A stretch of 64,000 nt of DNA from Chrysaora quinquecirrha (lineage: Eukaryota > Cnidaria > Scyphozoa > Semaeostomeae > Pelagiidae). Location of the stretch: positions 211,635 through 275,634 of the forward strand of contig JACTAT010000024.1 in the NCBI GenBank assembly GCA_014526335.1, read 5' to 3'. The notes below the pieces were generated by a model that was given only the letters and a program-made list of their open reading frames with translations, ran no database searches and was not told the origin of the DNA. Both the position numbers and the translations under genes were made by a program. The number at the start of each line of letters is the position of its first letter. Position 1 is the stretch's first letter. Positions 45,770-58,577 of this stretch are shown piece after piece.

Positions 45770-46990
45770 CTGTCTTATGCTTCTTCAATGTCCAGTTCCA
45801 TTACAGCAGAGTTTTTCAATCCCAATACAGTTTTTCACCGGCTTGAGACACATCAATATAAAGAATCTGATAATGTACGCTTCATGAGGAAACTTGATAA
45901 TCTCTATTTAGTTGAATTTAAGGAATGCAGGTTGAGAAATATCAAAGATTATCAAAATGCGTTGGAAATTTTGTTTGCTACCAAGGTAACAGACTATGCT
46001 TTGAAATATGCCCTTTTTGTTCTAGGTGACTGGCCTACACAGTTTTACCTTAGACAATTTGTTTATGATGAGCTCAAACGTAAATTCAATGTAAATTTTT
46101 TATATAACTAAACAAATTCTTTCTAACAGCAAAACATTAAACGATCATATATACAGCACAAGAACTCATCATTCTTTAAATCTTGGTATACACTCGGCTG
46201 ATATTGGAAATAACAGCAGACCGTCTCCAAGCACATCTGATAATAATTTGCCAATTTTATCTACAGTACCTCTTCTTGGAGTTTTGCACATATCTCTGAA
46301 TGCACAGGAGAATGTTGTAAAAAATGTACCATCCATTAATGAAATTCGTTTATGAGCATATCTTTCCCAAAAGCAAGCTTGCTGAAAAGCCAATTCCATG
46401 GCAAGCAACTCTTTTGATGGAAATTCTTTATGGTGGGTGGACACTCATTCGGTCTTCAGTTTTAACTGTGTTTGCTTATTGGAGAGATCCTGAATATGGT
46501 GCTCTATTAAACTGGTTGGATAATTATTTGCCTTTGGTCCTTTCAATTTATTCAATCATTTTCAAATCTAACAAATTCACAGAATATTTTCTTTCAGTTA
46601 TAAGAGTCTGGATAATGTTTTACTGCTTTCGCAGAAGTCATTATGATAAAGCTCCACTCATATGCTTATCAAATGTTATCTACTGGCAGAATCCTGATAT
46701 ATTTAAAATCATAAGAGAGAACATAACAATATTTGATGAGTATGCTGTCGAAAATGTTCATTCTATTCTTAGAGCACAGACAAAATCATATTTTCAACAG
46801 AACAGCTACGGACTAAGGCTAAGAATGTGTTTGCATCAAAATATAAGCAACAAAACTTTAGAAGTGCATTTACACCTTCAAAGTATTACTCGTTTTCTTG
46901 CAATCAGTTGAATTCCCTCAAAATCAAAGCTGCTAGCCTCTTAAAATCTTTTTTGTAGACAAAGCAAATTCACTTGTGAATGGTAAGTAT
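45770..46990 (+). pseudogene. Family B uncharacterised protein, 3' half, copy 2 (truncated)
   Basis: Same segments as copy 1 up to SLVNGK. The frame is intact across LKYALFVLGDWPTQFYLRQF, where copy 1 lost a T. At 46990 the RING-like and acidic parts are deleted: the GGTAAGTATGA of copy 1 (~32335) is joined to AAGTTCTACC (~33140), sharing ATGA at the break. Extra A's near 46320 and lost T's near 46793 and 46953 shift the frame. Confidence 0.65.
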
Positions 46991-47302
46991 GAAAGTTCTA
47001 CCATCCATTCAAAAGGATTGCGTACCTACCACACAAAAAAGTTTGGTCATTTATGAATTCTCGTGCCGGTGTGATGCCAGGTACATAGGTCGTACTTCCC
47101 AGAGATTAGGTGATAGGATAAAGCAACATGTCCCTACTAACATTCGTCTGCATAATTTTCGGCAAAATTCCGCCTTAGTCTCTTGTTTCGGTCTGTTTCT
47201 GACGTTCATACTTTGAGGAGTGTCAGACGAAAAAAGCTTTTAAGTATGCCCGAAAATGATTCCGCTGTTCATCGCAATTTTGAAATTTTGTACAACTCAA
47301 AG
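46990..47302 (+). pseudogene. Penelope-like GIY-YIG fragment, copy 2
   Basis: Encodes SLVIYEFSCRCDARYIGRTS and GDRIKQHVPTNIR as in copy 1. A 52 bp deletion after CGGCAAA (47166) removes the next part, and the sequence then runs to CAACTCAAAGAG before joining the minisatellite. Confidence 0.75.
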
Positions 47303-47898
47303 AGAAGACCATGAGTAATTTTCGGACTGAGGAAGAGGACTAAGGAACCAGACTGAAGACCATGAGTAATTTCAGGACTGAGTAACAGGACTAAGGAATG
47401 GTACTGGAGACCATGGGTAATTTCAGGACTGAGTAACAGGACTAAGAAATGGGACTGAAGACCGTGAGTAATTTTGGGACTGAGTAACAGGACTAAGGAA
47501 CGGGACTAACGACCATGAGTAATTTCAGGACTGAGGAAGAGGACTAAGGAACAGGACTGAAGACCATGAGTAATTTTAGGACTGAGGAATTGGACTAAGG
47601 AACGGTACTGAAGACTATGAGTAATTTAAGGACTGATGAACAGGACTAAGGAATGGGACTGAAGACCATGGGTAATTTCAGGACTAAGGAAGAGAACTAA
47701 GGAACAAGACTGAAGATGATGGGTAATTCCAGGACTGAGGAACAGGCTTAAGGAACAGGACTGAAGACCATGAGTAATTTTAGGACTGCAGAACTGGACT
47801 AAGTGACTGCAGACCATGGATAATTTTAGGACTAAGGAAAAGGATAAAGGAACAGAACTGAAGACCATTAGTAATTTCAGGACTAAGAAACAGGATAA
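47303..47898. repeat. 51 bp minisatellite, about 12 units, copy 2
   Basis: Same unit as 33840-34812. The array starts later (copy 1 position ~34025) and lacks a block corresponding to about 34516-34706 of copy 1. Confidence 0.9.
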
Positions 47899-48046
47899 GT
47901 AGGTTGCTTACAACTCTACAGCGCAGTGAAGTCATCAGGTCGCGCTTTCTTTTAATGTGGTTTCTCCAACCTCAAGAGTTCTTACAATACAACACATTTT
48001 CTTACAATGCTAGCTTCGTTTCCGATTTAACAACCTTTATAATCTA

Positions 48047-48064
48047 GAAGTTTCCAGAATGTTC
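48047..48064. promoter_or_regulatory. Four-unit heat-shock element, copy 2
   Basis: GAA-nn-TTC-nn-GAA-nn-TTC, identical to 35000-35017. A consensus CRE TGACGTCA follows near 48078 (one mismatch in copy 1). Confidence 0.7.
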
Positions 48065-48332
48065 CAGCCGACTCCAGTGACGTCATCAGCTTGCGCTATA
48101 GTGTGACGGTTTTTATTGATCTAGCGCGATGGTTTCTCCAACCTCGTTTTCAAGAGACCCGGGAAAGCAGAGACATCCGAGCACACAGGCGTTATATGAT
48201 ATCAGAGGTTCAGACAGATGGCAAGCAACAATATATTAGCAAGCTGACAATTCATTTATTATCAACAATAACATTTTCTTAATATTAAATATTCGCACAG
48301 TTTAATTCCAAACACCAACAATACTATTAAAG

Positions 48333-48953
48333 TTATACTGTTACATTATCTTCACTCATCTCAACGTCTGAATCTTCTGTCTCTGCATTTCTAAAACAAT
48401 CGCACTGAGCCATTCCATCCCATTCTCGGCCACAATAATTACAAATAGTCAAAGTTGGTATTCCATCGCAGTACAATCCGGGAGTATAACAATATAAAGA
48501 ACGTCTATCTAAACAGTCATCTATTAAACCATACAGTTTGAAATGAATTTCTTTTTTGTCTCTATCAGCATATAGGAAAATTATAGATTGTTTTCAACTG
48601 TTAGGAATGACGGTAATGACCATACAACAAGTCCAGCAAATCTTTAAACAGAAAGATGAGTGATGAAGCAGATTCAATATTTGATATATGTCTGCTTATC
48701 TCATAGCCAGTAACATTTTTCCAATATCCTTCTGCTTCTCTGATGAAGATATCCCACTCACCATTTTCCAGAGGTTTTGCTGTATATGTATGCTCATCAC
48801 CTCGAACAAATTCAACCAGTGCTTCATAGTATGTGTTTTCATGGTGCATTGAAGCAAACGGTAAAACTTCATTTCTGTATGTGTAAAAAGACCTTGTAGA
48901 TCATCAGTTTCTTCAATTTCACTCAGTGCTATTCTTGAATCAAAGTGATACAT
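48333..48953 (-). CDS. Small unknown zinc-ribbon protein, copy 2
   Basis: Same protein as 35286-35911. The C-terminal part is uninterrupted here: LYADRDKKEIHFKLYGLIDD followed by CLDRRSLYCYTPGLYCDGIP, TICNYCGREWDG and QCDCFRNAETEDSDVEMSED. The N-terminal shift near 48857 is shared with copy 1. Another break lies near 48590-48612, where copy 2 has one G fewer. The shared shift may mean a small intron, decay, or a common sequence error. Function unknown. Confidence 0.4.
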
Positions 48954-49002
48954 TATTTTAAGCAGTTACTTACAAATATTATGACTTTACAACTAAACTA
49001 TA

Positions 49003-49105
49003 CGTTCTTTTATACAGTATTTGAATTATAATGACGTAATAATCCTGCAATCTGATTGGCTAGAACTTTCTAGAAGTATCCAGAATGTTCTAGAAGATCC
49101 TAGAA
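49003..49105 (-). promoter_or_regulatory. HSE array, CCAAT, CRE and TATA, copy 2
   Basis: Nine-subunit GAA/TTC array at 49063-49105 with the same two imperfect subunits as copy 1, and the same CRE-like and TATAAAAG sites towards the ATG at 48953. Confidence 0.65.
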
Positions 49106-49565
49106 CCGAGAAATCCTACAATCTGATTGATTTATACTCAAAACCGGTTTAAACCGGTTTGTTATGGATTTCATCACGATGGCGTAATAATTCGAACATC
49201 ACCTTCGAATCCATGGCTTATGATAGCCTTATATTGTTTATACGCAAAACTATTATCTAAACATTACAATATATTACCAATGTTAAGATTATGGTATTCG
49301 TAGCGTATCTGCGCACAAGGCTTATAAAACAAGACAAGATATATCAACGAGAACGAAACATAATAACTAACTAGACAACAGCAAGCGAAATACGTTATTC
49401 TAAGACTAGGCCAAAATCATACGATTGTTACATGACTTAGCCCGACCGAAATAGATGCGAATCACAAACAAATCATAATTAGAATAATAATAGCAGTCTC
49501 TCGACACTCCCACTTGATGAGCATCTTATTAATTAATATGATAGTTAAAATAATGTTTTACTAGT

Positions 49566-51345
49566 TCAGTTTTTTTTTATACCCATCAGAGAGCTCAGTT
49601 CTTGGAATTTCTGTCTTGGTAAACTCTTTGTCAATATATCAGCAATCATTTTATCTGTTGCGCAATATTGGAGTTTGATTTCTTCACTCTGTACTTTTTC
49701 TCGAATGAAGTGGTACTTTATGTCGATGTGCTTGGTTCTTGCGTGTGCCATGGGATTCTTTGTTAAACAGATAGTACCTTGATTGTCTTCATTTATCACT
49801 GTAGGTTCAGACACATCGACTGATAAGCTCTTTAGTAAACGATGAAGCCATATTGCTTCTTGTGCTGCAGAACTTACACTAATGTATTCTGCTTCCGTTG
49901 TCGACAGAGCGACAACTGACTGCTTTTGACTGCGCCAGGAGATCGTAGCACCAGCCAATTGAAAGATATATGCAGAGGTTGACTTCCTCGATTCTGTATC
50001 TCCTGCCCAATCTGCGTCAGCGTATCCCAATAATTTCGAATTGGAATTGTTTGCATCAAATGTAAGACCATAGTCTATTGTACCTTTGATGTACCTGAGA
50101 ATTCTTTTGACACCTTGCCAATGTTCTTTAGATGGTTTTGACATAAATTGACTCAATATGCCTACTGATGAACAAATGTCTGGTCTTGTGGCAATCATGG
50201 CATATTTCAGCGAACCGATAGCTGCTTCATACTGTTTTATGTCAAATATTTCTTCATCTTCTTCTGTTTTTCTGTAAGTTTTGCCAACTTCCATAGGCGT
50301 AGAGACTGGCTTTGAATCATACATGTTGAATCTTTTGAGTACTTTCTCTAAGTATGATTTCTGACTTATGGATAGTGTTCTATTGTCTCTATCACGTTGG
50401 ATCAACATACCAAGACAATACTTTGCGCTTCCTAAGTCCTCTACTTCAAATCTTTTTGATAGTTTCTCCTTTTCATCCTTCAGCATCTGATTATCATTAG
50501 ACGCAATCAGTATATCATCAACATATAATGCCAATATTACGAATGATGATTTTCCATTCTTGCTTGACTGTGTTTTAATGTACATGCACGAGTCGGCTGT
50601 ACTCTGCTTGTAATCAGACCCCTTTAGAAAGGTATCTATTTCAACGTTCCAGCAATGAGCTGCTTGCTTAAGACCATACAGGCTCTTGTTCAACTTGCAC
50701 ACCATATTTGGTTTGCTTTCATCAACATATCCTTCCGGTTGTGCCATATATATCTCTTCATCAAGCTTTCCATTTAAAAAGGCTGTTTTGACGTCCATCT
50801 GATGCAAGTCAAGATTGAGTGAATTCACAAGTGCCAGCAAAACACGAATTGAACTATACCTCGCAACAGGTGCAAAGACTTCATTGTAGTCAGAACCTTC
50901 CTTTTGTGAAAATCCCTGTGCCACAAGGCGAGCTTTATAGCGATTTATCGTATCATCAGCATTTCTTTTAATCTTGAAGATCCATTTACTTCCAACTAAA
51001 TTTCTTCCAGGTGGTAAATCAACTAGTTGCCAAGTGCCATTCTTCATCAAGGATTCATACTCACTTTTCACAGCATCTTTCCATTGTGGTGAATTTTCAC
51101 CATTTATTGCCTCATTGAATGTTGTTGGTTCTTCGCGTACGGCATTCACTAGATTGGCAAACTCAAGCTCTTCACTGTCCCACCAATCACCAGTTATAGT
51201 TCCAGGTCTATCTGGAACATTTCTCATTCTGGTTGATCTTCTCACATCTTGTTGCTGTACAACATAATTCTCTTCAGCGTTATCTTCATTCTCTATTTCA
51301 ACAGCTTCAGAGTTACCAATGACCTTTTCAAAATCAAATAGTTCC
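49566..51345 (-). pseudogene. Ty1/copia RT-RNase H, copy 2a
   Basis: The open frame 51245-49566 covers the RT (QMDVKTAFLNG, ALYVDDILIAS) and RNase H to the natural stop. The upstream integrase of this unit is in another frame because one C is missing at ~51345 (GTTCCTATG against GTTCCCTATG in copy 1). The polypurine tract and LTR start follow at ~49505, as in copy 1. Confidence 0.85.
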
Positions 51346-54184
51346 TATGATCTTCTCCTTTCTCAGTTTGCCATTTTGAATGTTCAAAATCTTGTTCAAG
51401 GAACTTTACATCACGAGACTTTATCATCCTTTCTCTTTCAGGATCATAAAACTTGTATCCTTTGCTGGTGTCCAAGTAACCAACAAAAATACATTTGATA
51501 GACTTCTTGTCTAGCTTTCTTCTTTTAACATCGTCAACATGCACATGAGCATTGCATCCAAAGACTCGGAAATGTTTAACATCAGGCTTACGGCCAAACC
51601 AATACTCAAATGGTGTTGAATCCTCCAAAGCTACTGTTGGACATCTGTTTCTGATGTATACTGCAGTATTTACTGCTTCAGCCCAAAACTGTGAAGGCAG
51701 GTTTGCATGATGGAGCATTGACCGTGCGCTTTCCATAATAGTGCGATTCATTCTTTCGCTGACTCCATTTTGTTGTGGAGACATTGGTATTGTCTCTTCT
51801 CTTCTGATTCCACGTTCAGCACAAAACTGCTTAAATTCATTGGTTATATACTCTCCCCCATTATCTGAACCGATAACTTTGACCTTTCTACCAGTGTGAT
51901 TTTCTGCATATGCAACAAAGTCTTTAAACTTCTGCAAAACTTCATTTTTCTTCTTCAAAAAATATACACTTGTGTAACGAGAAAAGTCATCTATGAATAT
52001 GACATAATACTTTGAACCTCCCACTGAATCAATATTTATGCATCCAACATCACTGTGAATCAGTTCCAGCAAATTAGTTGCTCTGTGTTGAGTTTTCTTT
52101 GGAAATGCCTCTCGGTGCTGTTTGCCTTCTACACACCCACGGCAATCTCTTTCAAATTCTTCTTTGGCATTGAAGCTTAACCCATTGACCATTGCTTTAG
52201 TTGACATCAACTTGAGATTTTCATATTGGAGTTTGATTTCTTCACTCTGTACTTTTTCTCGAATGAAGTGGTACTTTATGTCGATGTGCTTGGTTCTTGC
52301 GTGTGCCATGGGATTCTTTGTTAAACAGATAGTACCTTGATTGTCTTCATTTATCACTGTAGGTTCAGACACATCGACTGATAAGCTCTTTAGTAAACGA
52401 TGAAGCCATATTGCTTCTTGTGCTGCAGAACTTACACTAATGTATTCTGCTTCCGTTGTCGACAGAGCGACAACTGACTGCTTTTGACTGCGCCAGGAGA
52501 TCGTAGCACCAGCCAATTGAAAGATATATGCAGAGGTTGACTTCCTCGATTCTGTATCTCCTGCCCAATCTGCGTCAGCGTATCCCAATAATTTCGAATT
52601 GGAATTGTTTGCATCAAATGTAAGACCATAGTCTATTGTACCTTTGATGTACCTGAGAATTCTTTTGACACCTTGCCAATGTTCTTTAGATGGTTTTGAC
52701 ATAAATTGACTCAATATGCCTACTGATGAACAAATGTCTGGTCTTGTGGCAATCATGGCATATTTCAGCGAACCGATAGTTGCTTCATACTGTTTTATGT
52801 CAAATATTTCTTCATCTTCTTCTGTTTTTCTGTAAGTTTTGCCAACTTCCATAGGCGTAGAGACTGGCTTTGAATCATACATGTTGAATCTTTTGAGTAC
52901 TTTCTCTAAGTATGATTTCTGACTTATGGATAGTGTTCTATTGTCTCTATCACGTTGGATCAACATACCAAGACAATACTTTGCGCTTCCTAAGTCCTCT
53001 ACTTCAAATCTTTTTGATAGTTTCTCCTTTTCATCCTTCAGCATCTGATTATCATTAGACGCAATCAGTATATCATCAACATATAATGCCAATATTACGA
53101 ATGATGATTTTCCATTCTTGCTTGACTGTGTTTTAATGTACATGCACGAGTCGGCTGTACTCTGCTTGTAATCAGACCCCTTTAGAAAGGTATCTATTTC
53201 AACGTTCCAGCAATGAGCTGCTTGCTTAAGACCATACAGGCTCTTGTTCAACTTGCACACCATATTTGGTTTGCTTTCATCAACATATCCTTCCGGTTGT
53301 GCCATATATATCTCTTCATCAAGCTTTCCATTTAAAAAGGCTGTTTTGACGTCCATCTGATGCAAGTCAAGATTGAGTGAATTCACAAGTGCCAGCAAAA
53401 CACGAATTGAACTATACCTCGCAACAGGTGCAAAGACTTCATTGTAGTCAGAACCTTCCTTTTGTGAAAATCCCTGTGCCACAAGGCGAGCTTTATAGCG
53501 ATTTATCGTATCATCAGCATTTCTTTTAATCTTGAAGATCCATTTACTTCCAACTAAATTTCTTCCAGGTGGTAAATCAACTAGTTGCCAAGTGCCATTC
53601 TTCATCAAGGATTCATACTCACTTTTCACAGCATCTTTCCATTGTGGTGAATTTTCACCATTTATTGCCTCATTGAATGTTGTTGGTTCTTCGTCGGCAT
53701 TCACTAGATTGGCAAACTCAAGCTCTTCACTGTCCCACCAATCACCAGTTATAGTTCCAGGTCTATCTGGAACATTTCTCATTCTGGTTGATCTTCTCAC
53801 ATCTTGTTGCTGTACAACATAATTCTCTTCAGCGTTATCTTCATTCTCTATTTCAACAGCTTCAGAGTTACCAATGACCTTTTCAAAATCAAATAGTTCC
53901 CTATGATCTTCTCCTTTCTCAGTTTGCCATTTTGAATGTTCAAAATCTTGTTCAAGGAACTTTACATCACGAGACTTTATCATCCTTTCTCTTTCAGGAT
54001 CATAAAACTTGTATCCTTTGCTGGTGTCCAAGTAACCAACAAAAATACATTTGATAGACTTCTTGTCTAGCTTTCTTCTTTTAACATCGTCAACATGCAC
54101 ATGAGCATTGCATCCAAAGACTCGGAAATGTTTAACATCAGGCTTACGGCCAAACCAATACTCAAATGGTGTTGAATCCTCCAA
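51293..54184 (-). pseudogene. Re-ordered copia ORF: RT-RNase H fused in frame to integrase
   Basis: A 963-codon frame starting in the integrase C-terminal region (EDSTPFEYWFGRKPDVKHF). It runs through RT (QMDVKTAFLNG; YVDD) and RNase H up to VQSEEIKLQY. It is then joined in frame to ENLKLMSTKAMVNG, the integrase zinc domain, followed by a complete integrase core (HSDVG, SDNGGEY, NGVSERMNRT). It ends by frameshift at 51345. The fusion arises from the tandem-duplication junction at ~52223 (shared TAT) and not from a new gene. The last six RNase H segments (from YCATDK) are missing before the join. Ser/Arg-poor deletion of one codon near 53693 (VREEP to DEEP) is in frame. Confidence 0.85.
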
Positions 54185-54186
54185 AG

Positions 54187-55587
54187 CTACTGTTGGACAT
54201 TGAATCCTCCAAAGCTACGGTTTCTGATGTATACTGCAGTATTTACTGCTTCAGCCCAAAACTGTGAAGGCAGGTTTGCATGATGGAGCATTGACCGTGC
54301 GCTTTCCATAATAGTGCGATTCATTCTTTCGCTGACTCCATTTTGTTGTGGAGACATTGGTATTGTCTCTTCTCTTCTGATTCCACGTTCAGCACAAAAC
54401 TGCTTAAATTCATTGGTTATATACTCTCCCCCATTATCTGAACCGATAACTTTGACCTTTCTACCAGTGTGATTTTCTGCATATGCAACAAAGTCTTTAA
54501 ACTTCTGCAAAACTTCATTTTTCTTCTTCAAAAAATATACACTTGTGTAACGAGAAAAGTCATCTATGAATATGACATAATACTTTGAACCTCCCACTGA
54601 ATCAATATTTATGCATCCAACATCACTGTGAATCAGTTCCAGCAAATTAGTTGCTCTGTGTTGAGTTTTCTTTGGAAATGCCTCTCGGTGCTGTTTGCCT
54701 TCTACACACCCACGGCAATCTCTTTCAAATTCTTCTTTGGCATTGAAGCTTAACCCATTGACCATTGCTTTAGTTGACATCAACTTGAGATTTTCATAAC
54801 TCAGATGGCCATAGCGTGAGTGCCAAAGTTTAATTGAGTTATTTCCCATGCCTTCTGAGGTAAAGTATGCAGTTGTTATCTCTTTAGTATTCAGCTTATA
54901 CAGTTTCCCATCTCTCTGACCAATCTGCATTATGTTATCATCTATTATAATTGCACAAGTACTGTCCTTGAAATGGACTTCTGCACCTCTATTTACCATT
55001 GCAGGGATTGACAATAATTGCTTTTTGATTCTTGGAACGTATAGAACATCTTTGAGAGATAAATCATACTTCTTTGAGCCATCAAAGACCTCGATCTGAA
55101 TGTCCCCTTTACCATATGCAAAAACACTTTTATCATCAGCCAGATTCACTTGAGTAGGAGTCTTGAATTTGATGAAATTTGAGTAGAAGCGTTTATTTGG
55201 GGTCATGTGTCTTGAAGCCCCCGAATCAATCCACCAATCATTTGTGTTAGGCTCCTTTGCAGGACCAGAACTCACAGCTAAAGCAATTTCATTTAATTCT
55301 TCTGATTTTTTATCCTCAGCCTCGACATTATTAGCTGACTCCGACTTATTTTGATCTGATTTTTTCTTGAAGCAATTCTTTGCGAAATGACCCTTCTTGT
55401 GACAATAAAAACACTTTTTGTCTCTTGGATTAAAAGGCTTTCTTTGACTTTGAGAATTACTTGTCAATAAGGCATTATCGCATTTCTCCTGCTTCACTTC
55501 TGCACTTGCACTTTGCAATTTTTCATGCTCATAAACAACACGATCTCGAACATAGTCCCAAGTCAAACGTTCATCTGCAATCACCAC
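54187..55587 (-). pseudogene. copia Gag C-terminus, protease and integrase (5' part)
   Basis: 466-codon frame. Gag end with zinc knuckle C59-x2-C-x4-H-x4-C72 (CFYCHKKGHFAKNC), Lys/Ser-rich linker, aspartic protease with WWIDSGASRHM (about 118-128), integrase HHCC domain (LWHSRYGHLSYENL ... CRGC) and integrase core. It breaks at ~54200, where a 23 bp tandem repeat (TGAATCCTCCAAAGCTAC twice) shifts the frame; otherwise it would continue into the 51293-54184 frame. The N-terminal Gag is absent: homology stops at ~55600, shortly upstream of ADERLTWDYVRDRVVYEHEK, with a stop in the preceding sequence. No 5' LTR is found, so the element is 5'-truncated. Confidence 0.85.
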
Positions 55588-55600
55588 AGATGATGTAGCA

Positions 55601-58155
55601 GCTCAGTTTCAGGATGTAGCTTGTACAGAAAAGATCTACTAAAGGCAAAATTGTCTACAGATATGCCTGTTTATTGAAGATGTCTTTGATTTCCATTATA
55701 AAAAGTTGAGATTATTTATAATATATTGATGTTGACTGTGATTTTTTATGCTTTTTTATGCAGGCATAATGTATTTGTTTCTAATTTCTGCTGCTCTGAA
55801 AGTCAACATCAGACTTTTTCAAGTAAATCAGAGGTGCATCATAATGTAAATTAAAGATTCATATCAAGAGCTTTTGTTTTTTGGATGCCTTCTATGCCAA
55901 ATGGTAATGTAAACCATGTTGTACCGCTTGGGGAACCTGGGGATCGTTCAGCTACTTACGCATTTGGATTTTGCTTTCTTGCCGAAATTTTGGTGTTAAT
56001 AGCGATACGAAGATCTTATGAAGATATTCTTTTTAAGATAACCATGTATGATGAAATATCTCAAGCTGCTGAAAACAATGACTGGCAGTGCTTTTTTATC
56101 ATCTTAAAGCAGTATATTTGGAAATTAAAAATCGTACCCATACATTTATGGTTGTTCATGTAGCTTGTTATGAACCACAGTGTTATCTATTTTTGATATT
56201 TTAGCCTGACATAATTCGAATCAGAGAGAACCTTGCAGAAGATGCATCGGAAGCACAAAAAGGCTATTGAAGTAAAAATCGTTTACATATTATTAAAATT
56301 AATTGTTGATACTTACATCATCATTTAAAAGATTATTGTTGACAAATCTTGTCTCTGGACACCAATACAGCATAAGAGTTTGTTTGCTGAAATGAGCAAA
56401 ATATCTGCGATAAACTATGCTTGAATATTATAGAATTGTGCCCTCTCTATTCCTTTAAAGTCAAACATTTGTTCATGAACAATTTTATTACTTTTTAATT
56501 ATTTTAATTAATATCTCATTATTATTCAATATCTCACAATTTCGTTTGTTCTTACATTGGAGAGATAAATCATTTAACTATCTCATATTTTCTGTGGAAT
56601 GATTCGAAATTTCATTCGCAAATATATGAGATGGGTAAACGTTACAAAAAATGGAAAAAAGAAAGGTACATTATAAAAGAGAAAACGAACAACTTGAGAA
56701 ACATAAAAACAATGATCCTACAGAATCGGACAAGTATGAAGATGATGACGTCATTTTTATCAAAGATGTTCAAACTTCAAATAACCTACTGTTAGAATTG
56801 GAAATAAAAGTTGAAAATCCAGAAAAGAAACCTGAAGCATGTCAGTCTCAGTCTTGTATAACTTTGGAGCTTCAAGATGAAAAGGATTGTTTTTTGGTGG
56901 AGGTATGAAAATTTTAATTTTGCGCAGTGATTCTGATATTGTTTTAGTTTTTCATATTGATTCTGACCGGTGGCGAATAGCAAGGGTTGTATCACTACTG
57001 AAATCTTGTACACCTAGCTCGGAAATCCAAAACAAAACCTATAATCCTTATCCCAATATGCAAATCTGCAAAATCGTCTTGGAAGGAAGAAATGTATTTT
57101 CAACCTTAAAAATCCTTACTTCAAGGAAAATTCATTTAAATTTATGAAAATCCCTCAAATCCGACAAAATTTTGGGGTCCAATGCTCACAGGCCACAGAC
57201 TTACTACCTGAGTCTTAGTTACTAATCTCGTAACCAGGGCAATAAGGACCTCTCCGTGAACACTGCGTTGTCCATATTTGACATTGTAGAATGAGCTTAC
57301 AATAACAACAACAGGTTTCTAGGGCATAAAGCTGCTCAAACCAGTTTTGACTAGGGACCCTTAAAAAAATACAGGCCATTTAATGCTAAAACATCGAATC
57401 ATCATATCATACTGCATACAGTTACCCTAATGGCTTAATTGCTTAGCACCATGTAGCATGAATCTTCCAAAGTGTTTGAGTCATCTGTTATTGGAAACAA
57501 GACTTCTCCGCTGGAAAGAGGCTACAAAATGATCAATCGATTGGTTCAATCTTTTGCTCATTTCGCATTTATTGATGAAATATTGTCTGGGAAATCGCAT
57601 TTCGTTTGGAAAACAATAAATTAACACCAAACAAGTCCGACTTGAATGGAAATCCCAAAACGTGAAGAACACTAGCTTAAAATGCTTTGGAATCCCTAGA
57701 AGTTGTTAGAAAAGTCCAGAAAGCCCTAGCATATTAGGGATTTCAGAAATCTGTGAAATCTCTTAGACTTTATTGGTCAGGGATACACCCATTTGCGAAT
57801 AGTATTGCTACGGAGGCTATCTCAGCAACAGGAATTTAAAAGTGCCTCTGCCTCCTCTGCATACACCTTTTTAGGTTACGGTATTTGCTATAAATTTATT
57901 ATTACTTCTATTGTTAGCCTCATTTTAAACATGTGCTAGGGTACGTATCAACAAAAAAATCGATCAACTTGCATGCGGGGAACTCAGAACAACTGAGTCA
58001 AAGCATGATTCAGTATTCTAATGTAACGATTCAGTATGATGATTCAGTATTCATTATTTAAGATCACATCAAGAAGCAGAGAATTTTATAACGATTGGAG
58101 GAAGGAAGTTTTAAACATTGTTCCAACTTATCGCATTAGCAACGCTGATTAAAAG
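55601..58155. other. No assigned gene; one possible first exon at 56651-56906
   Basis: Plus-strand 56651-56906 opens with MEKRKVHYKRENEQLEKHKN, is Glu/Lys/Asp-rich and can end at a GAG/GTATGA donor. It may be an N-terminal exon of an unknown gene. A 92-codon ORF at 55885-56163 has no recognisable features. The rest (57000-58150) is AT-rich and unassigned. Confidence 0.25.
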
Positions 58156-58159
58156 CAAC

Positions 58160-58560
58160 AAATTGATGAACATACATAGATGAACGCCCAGGTGAATTCA
58201 CAAATGATCAGAAAGAAAAATTTTCATTTCAAAGCAAACATACATTGGTCTGAAAGCAACAGCCCTGTCAGTAATTCAGTGCATCAAATTTCTTTTGTCA
58301 GAGGGTATGCCATACGTCCTTACAGAAAAATTCAACCAAGATGACTGTGAGGAATATTTTAGGAGACAAAGGTCACTTGGCAAAAGAAATGATAGCCCTA
58401 CAATTCAGCAATTTGGGTATAATAATAACACAATTCGAATCCAGCACTCTGTGAAACATTGGAAACACTAGTGGAAAATATGGTGGTCTAAAAAAGATTT
58501 CATCATGGTTTTATGTTGATGATGAACCCCTCAAAAAGCCAACAAGAAACAACAAGAGAC
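58160..58560 (+). pseudogene. P-element-like (THAP9-type) transposase, C-terminal fragment
   Basis: From 58244 the frame reads IGLKATALSVIQCIKFLLSE, GMPYVLTEKFNQDDCEEYFR, RQRSLGKRNDSPTIQQFGYN and NNTIRIQHSV, then stops at 58469. In another frame SWFYVDDEPLKKPTR follows near 58505. The LTEKFNQD--E-YF--QR-LG-RND-PT--QFGYN pattern is one I associate with the C-terminal region of P-element-like transposases in invertebrates. Upstream DDE parts and the THAP domain were not found; a shift at the poly(A) near 58216 and later stops mark it as dead. Confidence 0.6.
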
Positions 58561-58577
58561 ATAAAATAAATAACTTT

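Larger units (their letters stand above)
39745..52223. repeat. Segmental duplication copy 2 of 25086-39186
   Basis: Direct-orientation repeat with the same order: RT end, LINE units B' and C', LINE tail, family B 3' half, Penelope fragment, 51 bp minisatellite, HSE/zinc-ribbon ORF, copia pol. It is shorter through internal deletions near 46990, 47166, 47303 and 47803 and scattered homopolymer indels. Unit-specific variants confirm that B' matches B and C' matches C. Confidence 0.9.

Noticed and set aside
52122..52340. Plus-strand ORFs inside copia pol (also 37934-38227, 50974-51267, 53532-53822)
   Set aside because: Antisense of a well-supported pol reading frame.
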